From positions 1-5,027 of the forward strand of contig DAOUQR010000109.1 of assembly GCA_030625525.1 (NCBI GenBank): 5,027 nucleotides of DNA, given 5' to 3'. Every line of letters begins with the position of its first letter. The stretch's first letter is position 1. A program made the position numbers and the translations under genes. This stretch comes from Pseudomonadota bacterium. Its GTDB lineage: Bacteria > Pseudomonadota > Gammaproteobacteria > DAOUQR01. The notes beneath the pieces are model-generated. The model saw nothing but the letters and a program-made list of their open reading frames with translations. It made no database searches and was not told where the DNA came from. Shown here in pieces: positions 1 through 5,027 of the stretch.

Positions 1-1139
1 CACAGAGGCGGTGCCGACCCTAAAACAACATCATCAACTATAGAGAGGGAGTGCTCAATGCCGTCTCTTAGTAAACTCCGACCCAAAAGTCCGGTTTTTA
101 TTTTTGTTCGAGCATATGTTGCAACACGATCTTTTAACTCATTTAAATTTGCATACTCCTCATCGAGGATACCTAACAGTGCGAAGCCATTATTTAATCT
201 CCGAGCAGATGCCGCACAACCCAGACCGAATTTTTTATTCATCCTGCTTTTTTCAATATTATCTTGAAAATAGTGCACAATCGCACGCTGAAGCGTTTGT
301 TTACATAGCAATAAAGGCGAATCAATTTTGTTCGACGGTTGAAAAAACGTCTGAGCGGTTATTGCTTTCAGAGTCATTGCCTTTGCCAAACGATTTTTAC
401 TTGATCCATCACGTAAAGTTAGTTGCAACAATTCTGATAAGGTTTTTTGAGATAACTTCTCACTCATATTTTTAACAATGAAACTAGTGAGTTTGGCATG
501 GCCGCGCTTCGCAGCAACCATCAATGGTGTTTCATGAGTTTGGTTTTTATCAATGAGCAACCTCCTAAATAACTCAGGATCCTTATTTAAGATTGCTTGA
601 TAAACAGAGATTTGAAAGTTATCGGCGTTACTGTCTGCTAATTGGTGCAAAATATTATTGCCATTCTGCACCTGTTCGGAAACATTAAAACCACCTTCTA
701 TAAGGGCATTCATCATCTCGACATTTCTATGTTTGAGAGCAATCTCAAAGGGTGTGTTCTTATCTATATCTTGCGATACTATTTGTTCGCTTAAAGAAGC
801 ATCAATTAAAAGATTGATTGTTTCTCGATCAGCTCTATAACGTGCAGCATAATGCAATAGATTTTTATTGCGATTATCTTTCGTCTCAATTGGACAACCG
901 ATTTTAATGAGCTTATGAATAACGTTATAAGAATAACCTTTGCGCAGAGCCATGTGAATTGCAGATTCTAATGTAGTTGGATCCACCTCATCTTTTTGGA
1001 ATCTACTCTTAACAACACCTAGGTTTTCTGCAGTTACAGGATACTTTGTAGCGCACGTCAGATCGGAATATAGATAGAGGTAAAATTTCTCGTCACGGAG
1101 GCACTTAATCAAAGATAATCTTTTGGGAAATTTATACAT
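1..1139 (-). CDS. Ankyrin-repeat protein, N-terminal part (runs off left edge)
   Basis: An uninterrupted minus-strand reading frame of 379 codons runs from the ATG at 1139 to the window edge with no stop, so the C-terminus is missing. The start is supported by AGAGG five bases upstream. Residues about 55-225 read as four or five ankyrin repeats. The clearest are residues 88-122 (NLLHYAAR), 124-156 (NTPFEIALKHRNVEMMNALIEGG) and 198-225 (ETPLMVAAKRGH, close to the consensus TPLHLAAxxGH). Residues 226-379 show no repeats and look alpha-helical, and I do not recognise them. There is no signal peptide or membrane segment in the visible part. Ankyrin repeats bind other proteins, and in intracellular gammaproteobacteria such genes often encode secreted effectors; that role is inferred here because the C-terminal secretion signal lies outside the window. 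The gene is read in the same direction as the phage-like operon upstream but is separated by about 190 bp with its own promoter candidate, so it may be cargo of the element. Confidence 0.88.
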   Translation of the reverse strand, partial: MYKFPKRLSLIKCLRDEKFYLYLYSDLTCATKYPVTAENLGVVKSRFQKDEVDPTTLESAIHMALRKGYSYNVIHKLIKIGCPIETKDNRNKNLLHYAARYRADRETINLLIDASLSEQIVSQDIDKNTPFEIALKHRNVEMMNALIEGGFNVSEQVQNGNNILHQLADSNADNFQISVYQAILNKDPELFRRLLIDKNQTHETPLMVAAKRGHAKLTSFIVKNMSEKLSQKTLSELLQLTLRDGSSKNRLAKAMTLKAITAQTFFQPSNKIDSPLLLCKQTLQRAIVHYFQDNIEKSRMNKKFGLGCAASARRLNNGFALLGILDEEYANLNELKDRVATYARTKIKTGLLGRSLLRDGIEHSLSIVDDVVLGSAPPL

Positions 1140-1170
1140 AAAAACCTCTTGTTTAAATTCATGAAAACGC

Positions 1171-1199
1171 ATTATGACAAGATAAAAACTGTCAAACAA
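1171..1199 (-). promoter_or_regulatory. Candidate promoter of the ankyrin-repeat gene
   Basis: On the minus strand, TTGTTT (1194-1199) and CATAAT (1171-1176, five of six matches to the -10 consensus) are 17 bp apart, placing transcription start near 1164, about 25 bp before the ATG at 1139. A perfect TTGACA also sits at 1190-1195, but it is only 13 bp from the -10 box, too close for normal sigma70 use. Inferred from consensus matching only. Confidence 0.45.
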
Positions 1200-1209
1200 G
1201 TAATGAAAT

Positions 1210-1224
1210 GAAACAGATTGTTTC
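1210..1224. promoter_or_regulatory. 15-bp palindrome upstream of the ankyrin gene, possible operator
   Basis: GAAACA and TGTTTC are perfect inverted arms around the 3-base spacer GAT. The site lies about 11 bp upstream of the candidate -35 element of the ankyrin gene, where an activator or repressor could bind. It is short enough to occur by chance in AT-rich DNA, and the binding protein is unknown. Confidence 0.25.
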
Positions 1225-1330
1225 CGAATGTGTACAATGGTTTTCATTTTGTCAAACTGATGTATCAATACTAATCCCTATATGCATCACCGAAAATTAC
1301 AGTGGACATTTGCTTCGGTTAAAATTTTTC

Positions 1331-1546
1331 TTACAAGACAAGACCATTCATCATCGCAATACCAACTGCGCCAGTGATCGTATGAGTACCTGTTTTATTT
1401 AACGCATTGGTTCGATGATATTTAACTGTATCTGGACTTATGTTCAGTATTCTTGACGTTTCTTTAACGGTTTTATCCGAAGCGGCCCATTTCAAACACT
1501 CTATTTCACGGCGAGACAATTTAGTTACTCGTTCATATCCTCTCAT
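1331..1546 (-). CDS. Stand-alone LuxR/GerE-type helix-turn-helix regulator
   Basis: A 71-residue protein that is almost entirely one LuxR C-terminal DNA-binding domain. Residues 10-21 (LSRREIECLKWA) match the first helix, and residues 28-51 (ETSRILNISPDTVKYHRTNALNKTG) the scaffold and recognition helices. The ECLKWA-DKT pattern resembles autoinducer-responsive LuxR proteins such as SdiA, but no autoinducer-binding or receiver domain is present. It therefore probably binds DNA as a dimer without its own sensor. The ATG at 1546 is chosen because GGAGG (1553-1557) lies six bases upstream; TTG at 1552 abuts that site and GTG at 1549 is also too close. It overlaps the end of the upstream replication gene by 14 nt, pointing to coupled translation in one operon. 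Its place after phage-like replication genes suggests a regulator of later element genes or of a neighbour. That role is inferred. Confidence 0.85.
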   Translation of the reverse strand: MRGYERVTKLSRREIECLKWAASDKTVKETSRILNISPDTVKYHRTNALNKTGTHTITGAVGIAMMNGLVL

Positions 1547-2147
1547 CACCAACCTCCATCATCTGACTCAAGCCAGCCCCTCGCATATAATGCTGACAGA
1601 ACTCTTCATACACCTCTTTAAACTCACGAAATAAATAATATCGATTTCCATCAAATCGATTAGCATCGATGAACTGCATTGCACGTCGCACAATCGGATG
1701 TGACCAATGTGGATTAGATAAATGACGGCTCACCTCAATTTCATCAAAAGCCTTTCCAGCCGTAGGCAAACCAAAATCTTTTAATCTGCGCTCACAGAAC
1801 ATTCGCAACTCTTTTAAGTTTGGCGGCCAGGCCTCGCCTTTTGATCGCTCCTCTTCATTTGTCGTGCTCAATGCTTTTCGAAAACCGTAGACTAGATCTT
1901 CGGCTGTTAAATTTTTTAATCCGTCAAACCAAATGCCATTATCTTTTTCGCCATAATTACGTACGAATTTGTAACCGTAAGCTTTCGTCATCGCCATCCA
2001 CAACCAAGCAATATCTTTTTCCGTTATGGTTTCACGTCCTGTGCGCTTATCCTCATTAACTTCGAATGATTTTGAGATTGGCTTGCTCGACACGTTCAAT
2101 GGCTGATTGAGGGGCGTGTTTACTTTTGTGACTGTTGCGGTTTGCAT
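1533..2147 (-). CDS. Lambda P-like replication protein (helicase loader candidate)
   Basis: A 204-residue soluble protein resembling phage replication protein P relatives, which deliver the host replicative helicase to the phage origin. The supporting region is residues 42-125: a helix (TEKDIAWLWMAMTKAYG), then GIWFDGLKNLTAEDLVYGFRKAL, then WPPNLKELRMFCERR, the tryptophan-proline segment typical of this group. A tail follows with FGLPTAGKAFDE and HWSHPIVRRAM, also common in P-like proteins. No Walker motif is seen. The preferred start is ATG 2147, with AAGGA eight bases upstream. The frame stays open to GTG 2216 (227 residues), with further ATGs at 2207 and 2180 and a weaker GGTGG site before 2180. 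From 2147 it overlaps the upstream gene by 92 nt and the downstream LuxR-type gene by 14 nt, consistent with one operon. Function is assigned by motif resemblance and by its position after an O-like gene. Confidence 0.78.
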   Translation of the reverse strand: MQTATVTKVNTPLNQPLNVSSKPISKSFEVNEDKRTGRETITEKDIAWLWMAMTKAYGYKFVRNYGEKDNGIWFDGLKNLTAEDLVYGFRKALSTTNEEERSKGEAWPPNLKELRMFCERRLKDFGLPTAGKAFDEIEVSRHLSNPHWSHPIVRRAMQFIDANRFDGNRYYLFREFKEVYEEFCQHYMRGAGLSQMMEVGDERI

Positions 2148-2853
2148 GAGAGGTTTCCTTTTGTTGATAACGTTTTCCATTAAGTAACCACCGTAAATAT
2201 TCTGCATCCCAATCACGGCTTATTGTGCCTTTTGATTGGTGATACAAAACAAATCTTAAAATTTCTTCTTGGCTATTAGCTAACTGACAATCCTGAGCTA
2301 AGGCTTTTTGAATAATTGCATTGGACGGCTGATACTCGATCGAGATATATGACTTGCTCGCGCCTATAGAGTGGTAATTATTATTACCGGATACCGGAGG
2401 TGTGGCGGCTTGTGCTTGCGTTGCCCTTGTGGCTTTTTTATTTTGAACGCCCACGATCCCCATGTTTAAAAGCGTCTGATCGTGCGGCTTTATAGCGACT
2501 TGACCTGGCTGCTTTGTGGCGGCTTTATTTAGACCGCAATTATCCTGACTTGCTAATAAACACTTAAAAATAAGCTTTTTACCTGAGGTGTGATTTTCAA
2601 TGACTCCCGCACGTTCCAATCCATCAACAGCACGAATGATCTGATCTCGACTAAATGACGGAGCTTTATAACCTACATGAGGTTGAACATAAATTTCTTC
2701 TCGCAAAGATTGATAGCTAATTCCTCGTTTCAGACCAACAAATCCTGTCGCATAATCCATGTACGGGCGAATGCCGCCATAGTAAATCAGCTGCTGTAAA
2801 TGCGGCAGACCGTATAAATGTTCACGTTCTAGTTGATTAATCTTAAATGCCAT
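2056..2853 (-). CDS. Phage-type replication protein: winged helix plus DnaT-like C-terminal region
   Basis: A 265-residue protein in the position of a phage O-type initiator. Residues about 44-98 look like a winged helix: SYQSLREEIYV, then SRDQIIRAVDGLERAGVIE, then a beta wing (GKKLIFKC). Residues 104-170 form a low-complexity linker rich in Ala, Thr, Gln and Asn. Residues 174-226 (IIQKALAQD, FVLYHQSKGT, DWDAEYLRWLL) resemble the DnaT DNA-binding domain and the tails of phage replisome-organiser proteins. The last 40 residues are basic and disordered-looking. The ATG at 2853 follows only a weak GGAA site about ten bases upstream; no better in-frame start is seen. It is the first gene after the promoter at 2936-2963, is divergent from the S24 repressor, and overlaps the P-like gene. 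It likely binds the element's origin or helps load helicase; the exact role is inferred. Another possibility is a replication or Vir-region protein of an integrative element. Confidence 0.75.
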   Translation of the reverse strand: MAFKINQLEREHLYGLPHLQQLIYYGGIRPYMDYATGFVGLKRGISYQSLREEIYVQPHVGYKAPSFSRDQIIRAVDGLERAGVIENHTSGKKLIFKCLLASQDNCGLNKAATKQPGQVAIKPHDQTLLNMGIVGVQNKKATRATQAQAATPPVSGNNNYHSIGASKSYISIEYQPSNAIIQKALAQDCQLANSQEEILRFVLYHQSKGTISRDWDAEYLRWLLNGKRYQQKETSHANRNSHKSKHAPQSAIERVEQANLKIIRS

Positions 2854-2918
2854 TTCAATACATTCCGTATCTAATAATCAAACTAACTCACAATGAATTA
2901 GATTTTTTATATACAATT

Positions 2919-2927
2919 TGCTATCAT
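2919..2927 (+). promoter_or_regulatory. Extended -10 promoter candidate for the repressor gene
   Basis: On the plus strand TGC precedes TATCAT (2922-2927), an extended -10 element with five of six consensus matches. The best -35 candidate, TTAGAT at 2898-2903, is poor and 18 bp away. Transcription would start near 2934 and run into the repressor gene at 3004. A weak -35 is typical of repressor-maintenance promoters that need activation. Inferred. Confidence 0.4.
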
Positions 2928-2944
2928 CAGACTAGATGATAGCA
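2919..2944. promoter_or_regulatory. Perfect palindrome, probable repressor operator
   Basis: TGCTATCATC (2919-2928) and GATGATAGCA (2935-2944) are perfect 10-bp inverted arms around a 6-bp spacer. The element lies between the S24 repressor and the replication operon and overlaps the -10 boxes reading both ways. A second, smaller palindrome (GATAG-CA-CTATC, 2938-2949) overlaps its right arm, suggesting two adjacent binding positions. Dimeric HTH repressors bind such sites. Assignment to the neighbouring repressor is inferred from location. Confidence 0.6.
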
Positions 2945-2963
2945 CTATCCGTGTAGCAGTCAA
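2936..2963 (-). promoter_or_regulatory. Sigma70 promoter of the replication operon
   Basis: On the minus strand, TTGACT (2958-2963) and TATCAT (2936-2941) each match five of six consensus bases and are 16 bp apart. TGC directly precedes the -10, giving an extended -10 as well. Transcription would start near 2929, about 76 bp before the ATG at 2853. The -10 lies inside the right arm of the palindrome, so operator binding should block it, as at a phage early promoter. Confidence 0.65.
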
Positions 2964-3003
2964 TATAAAATCATACGAAACGTGCAATTAATTTTGGAGA
3001 CTT

Positions 3004-3648
3004 ATGGATATCAAACAACGTATAGGTGCTCGTATTAAAGCGACACGCAAAGAAGTGGGATTAACCGTACGAGAAGTTGCCGAGAAAACCGGCTCATTGA
3101 AACAAGCACGGATTAGCAATTGGGAACAAGGTCTGCGCACGCCAGGCCCTTCTGAAACGCTCCTTTTAGCGGATGCCCTGGATGTTTCTGCAGCTTACCT
3201 TTTATGCCTCACTGATCAAAAAGAGATTTCAGACAAGGCAGACAATTTAGTTACATTGGTGCCGATTTATAATACCGAACAAGTGGCCAGCTTAGATAAA
3301 CTCGATGCGTTAGACCTCTTAAATTACCCTAGAATTCCAGTCGAAAAACAAGTCGCTAAAAACTTAAGTGAACGTGCGTTTGCCTATAGGATTGAAGACA
3401 ACAGCATGTCACCTGAATACTCACTTGATGATTCAGTCATTGTTGATCCTGCAAAAATCCCTCGCCCGAGCCAAGTCGCACTGATTGTCGCTGATGGTCG
3501 CGTCATGATTAGAAAAGTACGAGACAAAGGTAAACAAGGCATCGATTTTGTGCCTTTAAACCAAGATTGGCCTGTTATTACGATTTCAACTATAGAAGAC
3601 GCTGACGTTCTGGGTCTTGTTGTTGAACATAGACGCTATATCCCGTAA
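3004..3648 (+). CDS. CI/LexA-like repressor: XRE helix-turn-helix plus S24 peptidase fold
   Basis: A 214-residue protein of normal length for phage CI-type repressors. Residues 4-68 form an XRE/Cro-CI HTH domain (RIGARIKATRKEVGLTVREVAEKTG, RISNWEQGLRTPGP, LADALDVSAAYLL). Residues 84-210 are an S24/LexA-like domain. Ser134 in EDNSMSPEYSLDD aligns with the LexA nucleophile, and VPLNQDWP and DVLGLVVEHRR fit the end of the fold. In LexA, UmuD and lambda CI the catalytic lysine lies in a V-x-V/F-K-[KR]-L motif. Here the matching stretch is VMIRKVR, putting Arg170 at that position with Lys171 beside it. No Ala-Gly or Cys-Gly cleavage pair is seen between residues 84 and 110. GGAG lies four bases before the ATG. 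The divergent replication operon and intervening palindrome fit control of lysogeny. Loss of self-cleavage is inferred, and release by an antirepressor is one possibility. Confidence 0.92.
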   Translation: MDIKQRIGARIKATRKEVGLTVREVAEKTGSLKQARISNWEQGLRTPGPSETLLLADALDVSAAYLLCLTDQKEISDKADNLVTLVPIYNTEQVASLDKLDALDLLNYPRIPVEKQVAKNLSERAFAYRIEDNSMSPEYSLDDSVIVDPAKIPRPSQVALIVADGRVMIRKVRDKGKQGIDFVPLNQDWPVITISTIEDADVLGLVVEHRRYIP

Positions 3649-3662
3649 TGCTTTTTTCATAA

Positions 3663-3899
3663 TCATCTAAACAGGATCCCAAAGTAAGCGACGAGTTTAT
3701 CCAACTGCTCGTCCGATAGGCAACGCGTGCCTAGATACACTGCTTTGAATTCATGATAATTCAACTCTAAAACACTGCACAGGTCATCTACAGTCCAGCA
3801 ACTTTGGCTAAGTAGCTGCGTGATGATCTTTTTCTGTTTATTAACAGCGGAGCGCGCATTGGCCCCGTTTATATCCCTATTCTTGAACATTAACGACAT
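3663..3899 (-). CDS. Small Cro/CI-fold helix-turn-helix protein
   Basis: A 78-residue protein whose C-terminal half (residues 34-76: WTVDDLCSVLELN, EFKAVYLGTR, LSDEQLDKLVAYFGI) follows the helix pattern of XRE/Cro-CI domains, including the closing LS-E-LDKL-AYFGI helix. The first 33 residues are basic and unrecognised. The ATG at 3899 is preferred because GAGAG lies eight bases upstream and a TATAAC box at 3934-3939 would start transcription near 3927. Other in-frame starts are ATG 3905, ATG 3890 and TTG 3953; the last would place the inverted repeat inside the gene. It is convergent with the S24 repressor, leaving only 14 bp between the two stops with no clear terminator hairpin, and divergent from the acetyltransferase gene. 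It may bind the inverted repeat at 3925-3976 and control itself and its neighbour. That is inferred. Confidence 0.6.
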   Translation of the reverse strand: MSLMFKNRDINGANARSAVNKQKKIITQLLSQSCWTVDDLCSVLELNYHEFKAVYLGTRCLSDEQLDKLVAYFGILFR

Positions 3900-3924
3900 T
3901 CCCATATCTCTCAATTTACTCAAC

Positions 3925-3976
3925 AAATAATATGTTATACAATTCCCCAACAAACAAAATATATAACATATTGTTT
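3925..3976. promoter_or_regulatory. Inverted repeat with divergent -10-like boxes, probable shared control site
   Basis: The arms 3925-3939 and 3962-3976 are 15 bp each and match at 14 positions; the inner 11 bp (AATATGTTATA and TATAACATATT) are perfect. The spacer is 22 bp. Each arm contains TATAAC reading outward: minus strand 3934-3939 towards the small HTH gene, plus strand 3962-3967 towards the acetyltransferase gene. Convincing -35 boxes are not visible. The symmetry suggests one regulator controlling both directions. Confidence 0.5.
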
Positions 3977-3988
3977 AATGGATCAATT

Positions 3989-4594
3989 ATGAATTTAACC
4001 AAACAAAGTGTTTATGTCAAACATTGGGGCGATGAGGACTTCTTTGCAAATCTAAATATCATTAAAAACCTCAGAAAGCAGTACGCCAACTACCCCTATT
4101 TATATGAATATGATGAGGTAGAAGAAGATGAATATATCCGTGCTTACTTGCAGGCTGGCAATGAATTAGATGCGTTTGTCTGTCTAATAGACAGTAAAGT
4201 TGTTGGGATCAGTATCGGATGCCCATTGATAAACACCATACCCATCTGTAAAGGATTAGATAACTTAAGCATCAATACTGATAAAACATATTATTTTGGC
4301 GACATTATTATTCTCAAAGAGGCGTGGGGACAGGGTATTGCCGATAAGCTATACCAGTCACATATCTCTGATGTCATAGAAAAAGGCTATCAAAACATTA
4401 TTGCTTTGTTGGTGGAACGCGATGAGGATGATCCAAGAAAACCAGAAAATTTCCGCCCTTCTAATCTTTGGGTAAAGCATGGATTTAAACCCTCGTCGGA
4501 AATCAAGGAATATACTTGGAATACGCAAAGCTATTCTGACAAACCACCTAGCCGACAAACTCATAAGTTACGTGTCTATGAAAAAGTTCTTTAA
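3989..4594 (+). CDS. GNAT-family N-acetyltransferase
   Basis: A 201-residue cytoplasmic protein with the core of the GNAT fold. DAFVCLIDSKVVGISIGCPL (residues 61-80) fits strands 2 and 3. YYFGDIIILKEAWGQGIADKLY (101-122) fits strand 4 and the acetyl-CoA pyrophosphate loop, with W-GQGIA matching the Q/R-x-x-G-x-G/A motif. NLWVKHGFKPS (159-169) fits the final segment. The enzyme should move an acetyl group from acetyl-CoA to an amine; the substrate cannot be told from sequence. The N-terminal YPYLYEYDEVEEDEYIRAYL segment resembles that of a GNAT subgroup annotated without known substrate. The ATG at 3989 is chosen because the frame's earlier ATG at 3932 lies inside the inverted repeat and upstream of the likely transcription start near 3974; its ribosome site (GGA, seven bases away) is weak. 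The gene overlaps the next one by 17 nt. Confidence 0.85.
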   Translation: MNLTKQSVYVKHWGDEDFFANLNIIKNLRKQYANYPYLYEYDEVEEDEYIRAYLQAGNELDAFVCLIDSKVVGISIGCPLINTIPICKGLDNLSINTDKTYYFGDIIILKEAWGQGIADKLYQSHISDVIEKGYQNIIALLVERDEDDPRKPENFRPSNLWVKHGFKPSSEIKEYTWNTQSYSDKPPSRQTHKLRVYEKVL

Positions 4595-4997
4595 AATAAC
4601 ACTGACCGTCTGTGCACTTTTATTCGCACAGATGGCCTACGCAGCTCTTCCAACGGTTAAACTGTTAACGTGGTGGGGATACTTTGATAATAAGGAACTT
4701 AAACAATATGTTGAAGATAAGTGCCATATCGACTTACAGATACAAAATTATCGGGACGATATCGATTTTACACGTCTGTTCAATCAGAAAAAATTTAACG
4801 TTGTTATATTTGAATCGACAAAATTACCGGTCATAAAACACCGCCTTTCAATGGCGAGTAATAATCAGTTGAGCAAGTTAACCCAAACTTATCCTAAATT
4901 TGTTCATGAAAAGCTGCCTGAACAAACAAAATCAAAGAATATCGCATTTTTTGTCTTATCGGATATTGTCTTTTTGTATAATCCAAAAAAAAAGTGA
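4578..4997 (+). CDS. Truncated PotD-like periplasmic substrate-binding protein, probable gene remnant
   Basis: A 139-residue frame starting with a clear Sec signal peptide: MKKFF, a hydrophobic stretch (residues 6-18), and a likely cut after AYA at residue 22. The mature part resembles the N-terminal lobe of polyamine-type binding proteins of ABC transporters (PotD/PotF group): VKLLTWWGYFDNKELKQYVE (27-46), then NYRDDIDFTRLFNQKKFNVVIFES (57-80), and IAFFVLSDIVFLYNPK (122-137), which fits the strand ending in a Tyr-Asn-Pro-Lys segment. Full-length relatives are about 340-370 residues, so more than half is absent. Reading stops just after a run of nine A (4985-4993), and both other frames also stop within about ten codons, so a single slip would not restore a long product. 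The ATG at 4578 lies inside the end of the acetyltransferase gene with no good ribosome site, suggesting coupled translation. The frame extends upstream to 4479, but that part is a shadow. Ligand binding is unlikely to survive. Confidence 0.65.
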   Translation: MKKFFKITLTVCALLFAQMAYAALPTVKLLTWWGYFDNKELKQYVEDKCHIDLQIQNYRDDIDFTRLFNQKKFNVVIFESTKLPVIKHRLSMASNNQLSKLTQTYPKFVHEKLPEQTKSKNIAFFVLSDIVFLYNPKKK

Positions 4998-5027
4998 GCT
5001 TGGATTAATTTAAATTAAAATATATTT

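Noticed and set aside
58..840. Plus-strand open frames at 58-267, 104-475 and 658-840
   Set aside because: They lie opposite the ankyrin-repeat gene, have no domain-like sequence and no ribosome sites; they are antisense shadows.
1289..1319. Possible terminator between the replication operon and the ankyrin gene (ACCGAA and TTCGGT arms)
   Set aside because: The arms are only 6 bp with a 19-base loop, and no T run follows on the minus strand, the direction in which it would be needed.
1208..1634. Plus-strand frames at 1208-1402 and 1440-1634
   Set aside because: They overlap the LuxR-type gene and its downstream gap, and their translations are not protein-like.
1820..2059. Plus-strand 79-codon frame
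   Set aside because: Antisense to the P-like replication gene, with no recognisable features.
3649..3662. Terminator between the two convergent genes
   Set aside because: There is a run of six T, but no stable GC-rich hairpin precedes it within the short gap.
4358..4564. Minus-strand 68-codon frame
   Set aside because: Antisense to the acetyltransferase gene, whose GNAT motifs are clear.
4985..4993. Phase-variable A9 tract controlling a longer product
   Set aside because: Both shifted frames end within about ten codons, so slippage would not switch a longer protein on or off.

Overview
The window reads as an accessory, prophage-like segment of an AT-rich gammaproteobacterial chromosome. 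A lambda-type immunity and replication module is flanked by an ankyrin-repeat gene on the left and by a small HTH gene, an acetyltransferase and a truncated binding-protein gene on the right. The low GC, ankyrin-repeat cargo and phage-style repressor suggest an intracellular or host-associated lineage such as the Legionellales. That placement is inferred from general character only; there is no rRNA, tRNA or marker gene to confirm it.

Left (1-1139, minus): a 379-residue N-terminal portion of an ankyrin-repeat protein that runs off the left edge without a stop. It has its own ribosome binding site and a plausible promoter in the gap 1140-1330, plus a small palindrome that could be an operator.

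Centre (1331-2853, minus): three overlapping genes that look like one operon, read right to left. The first is a winged-helix replication protein with a DnaT-like C-terminal region (O-like position). The second is a lambda P-like helicase-loader candidate. The third is a stand-alone 71-residue LuxR/GerE DNA-binding domain. Opposite them (3004-3648, plus) lies a CI/LexA-like repressor with an XRE helix-turn-helix and an S24 peptidase fold. The 150-bp gap between repressor and operon carries a perfect 10-bp-arm palindrome. It overlaps the extended -10 of a good sigma70 promoter for the replication operon and contains a mirror-image extended -10 facing the repressor. This layout matches a lysis-lysogeny switch. 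The repressor appears to lack both the cleavage dipeptide and the catalytic lysine, so it may not be induced by RecA-stimulated self-cleavage.

Right (3663-4997): a small Cro/CI-fold HTH protein (minus) is divergent from a GNAT acetyltransferase (plus). Between them is a 15-bp-arm inverted repeat with a TATAAC box in each arm, a likely shared control site. The acetyltransferase overlaps by 17 nt a gene for a secreted PotD-like periplasmic binding protein. That gene stops after 139 residues at a run of nine A, less than half the usual family length, and looks like a remnant.

No integrase, structural phage gene, tRNA, attachment site, CRISPR array or insertion sequence is visible, so the limits of the element and whether it is active cannot be judged here.
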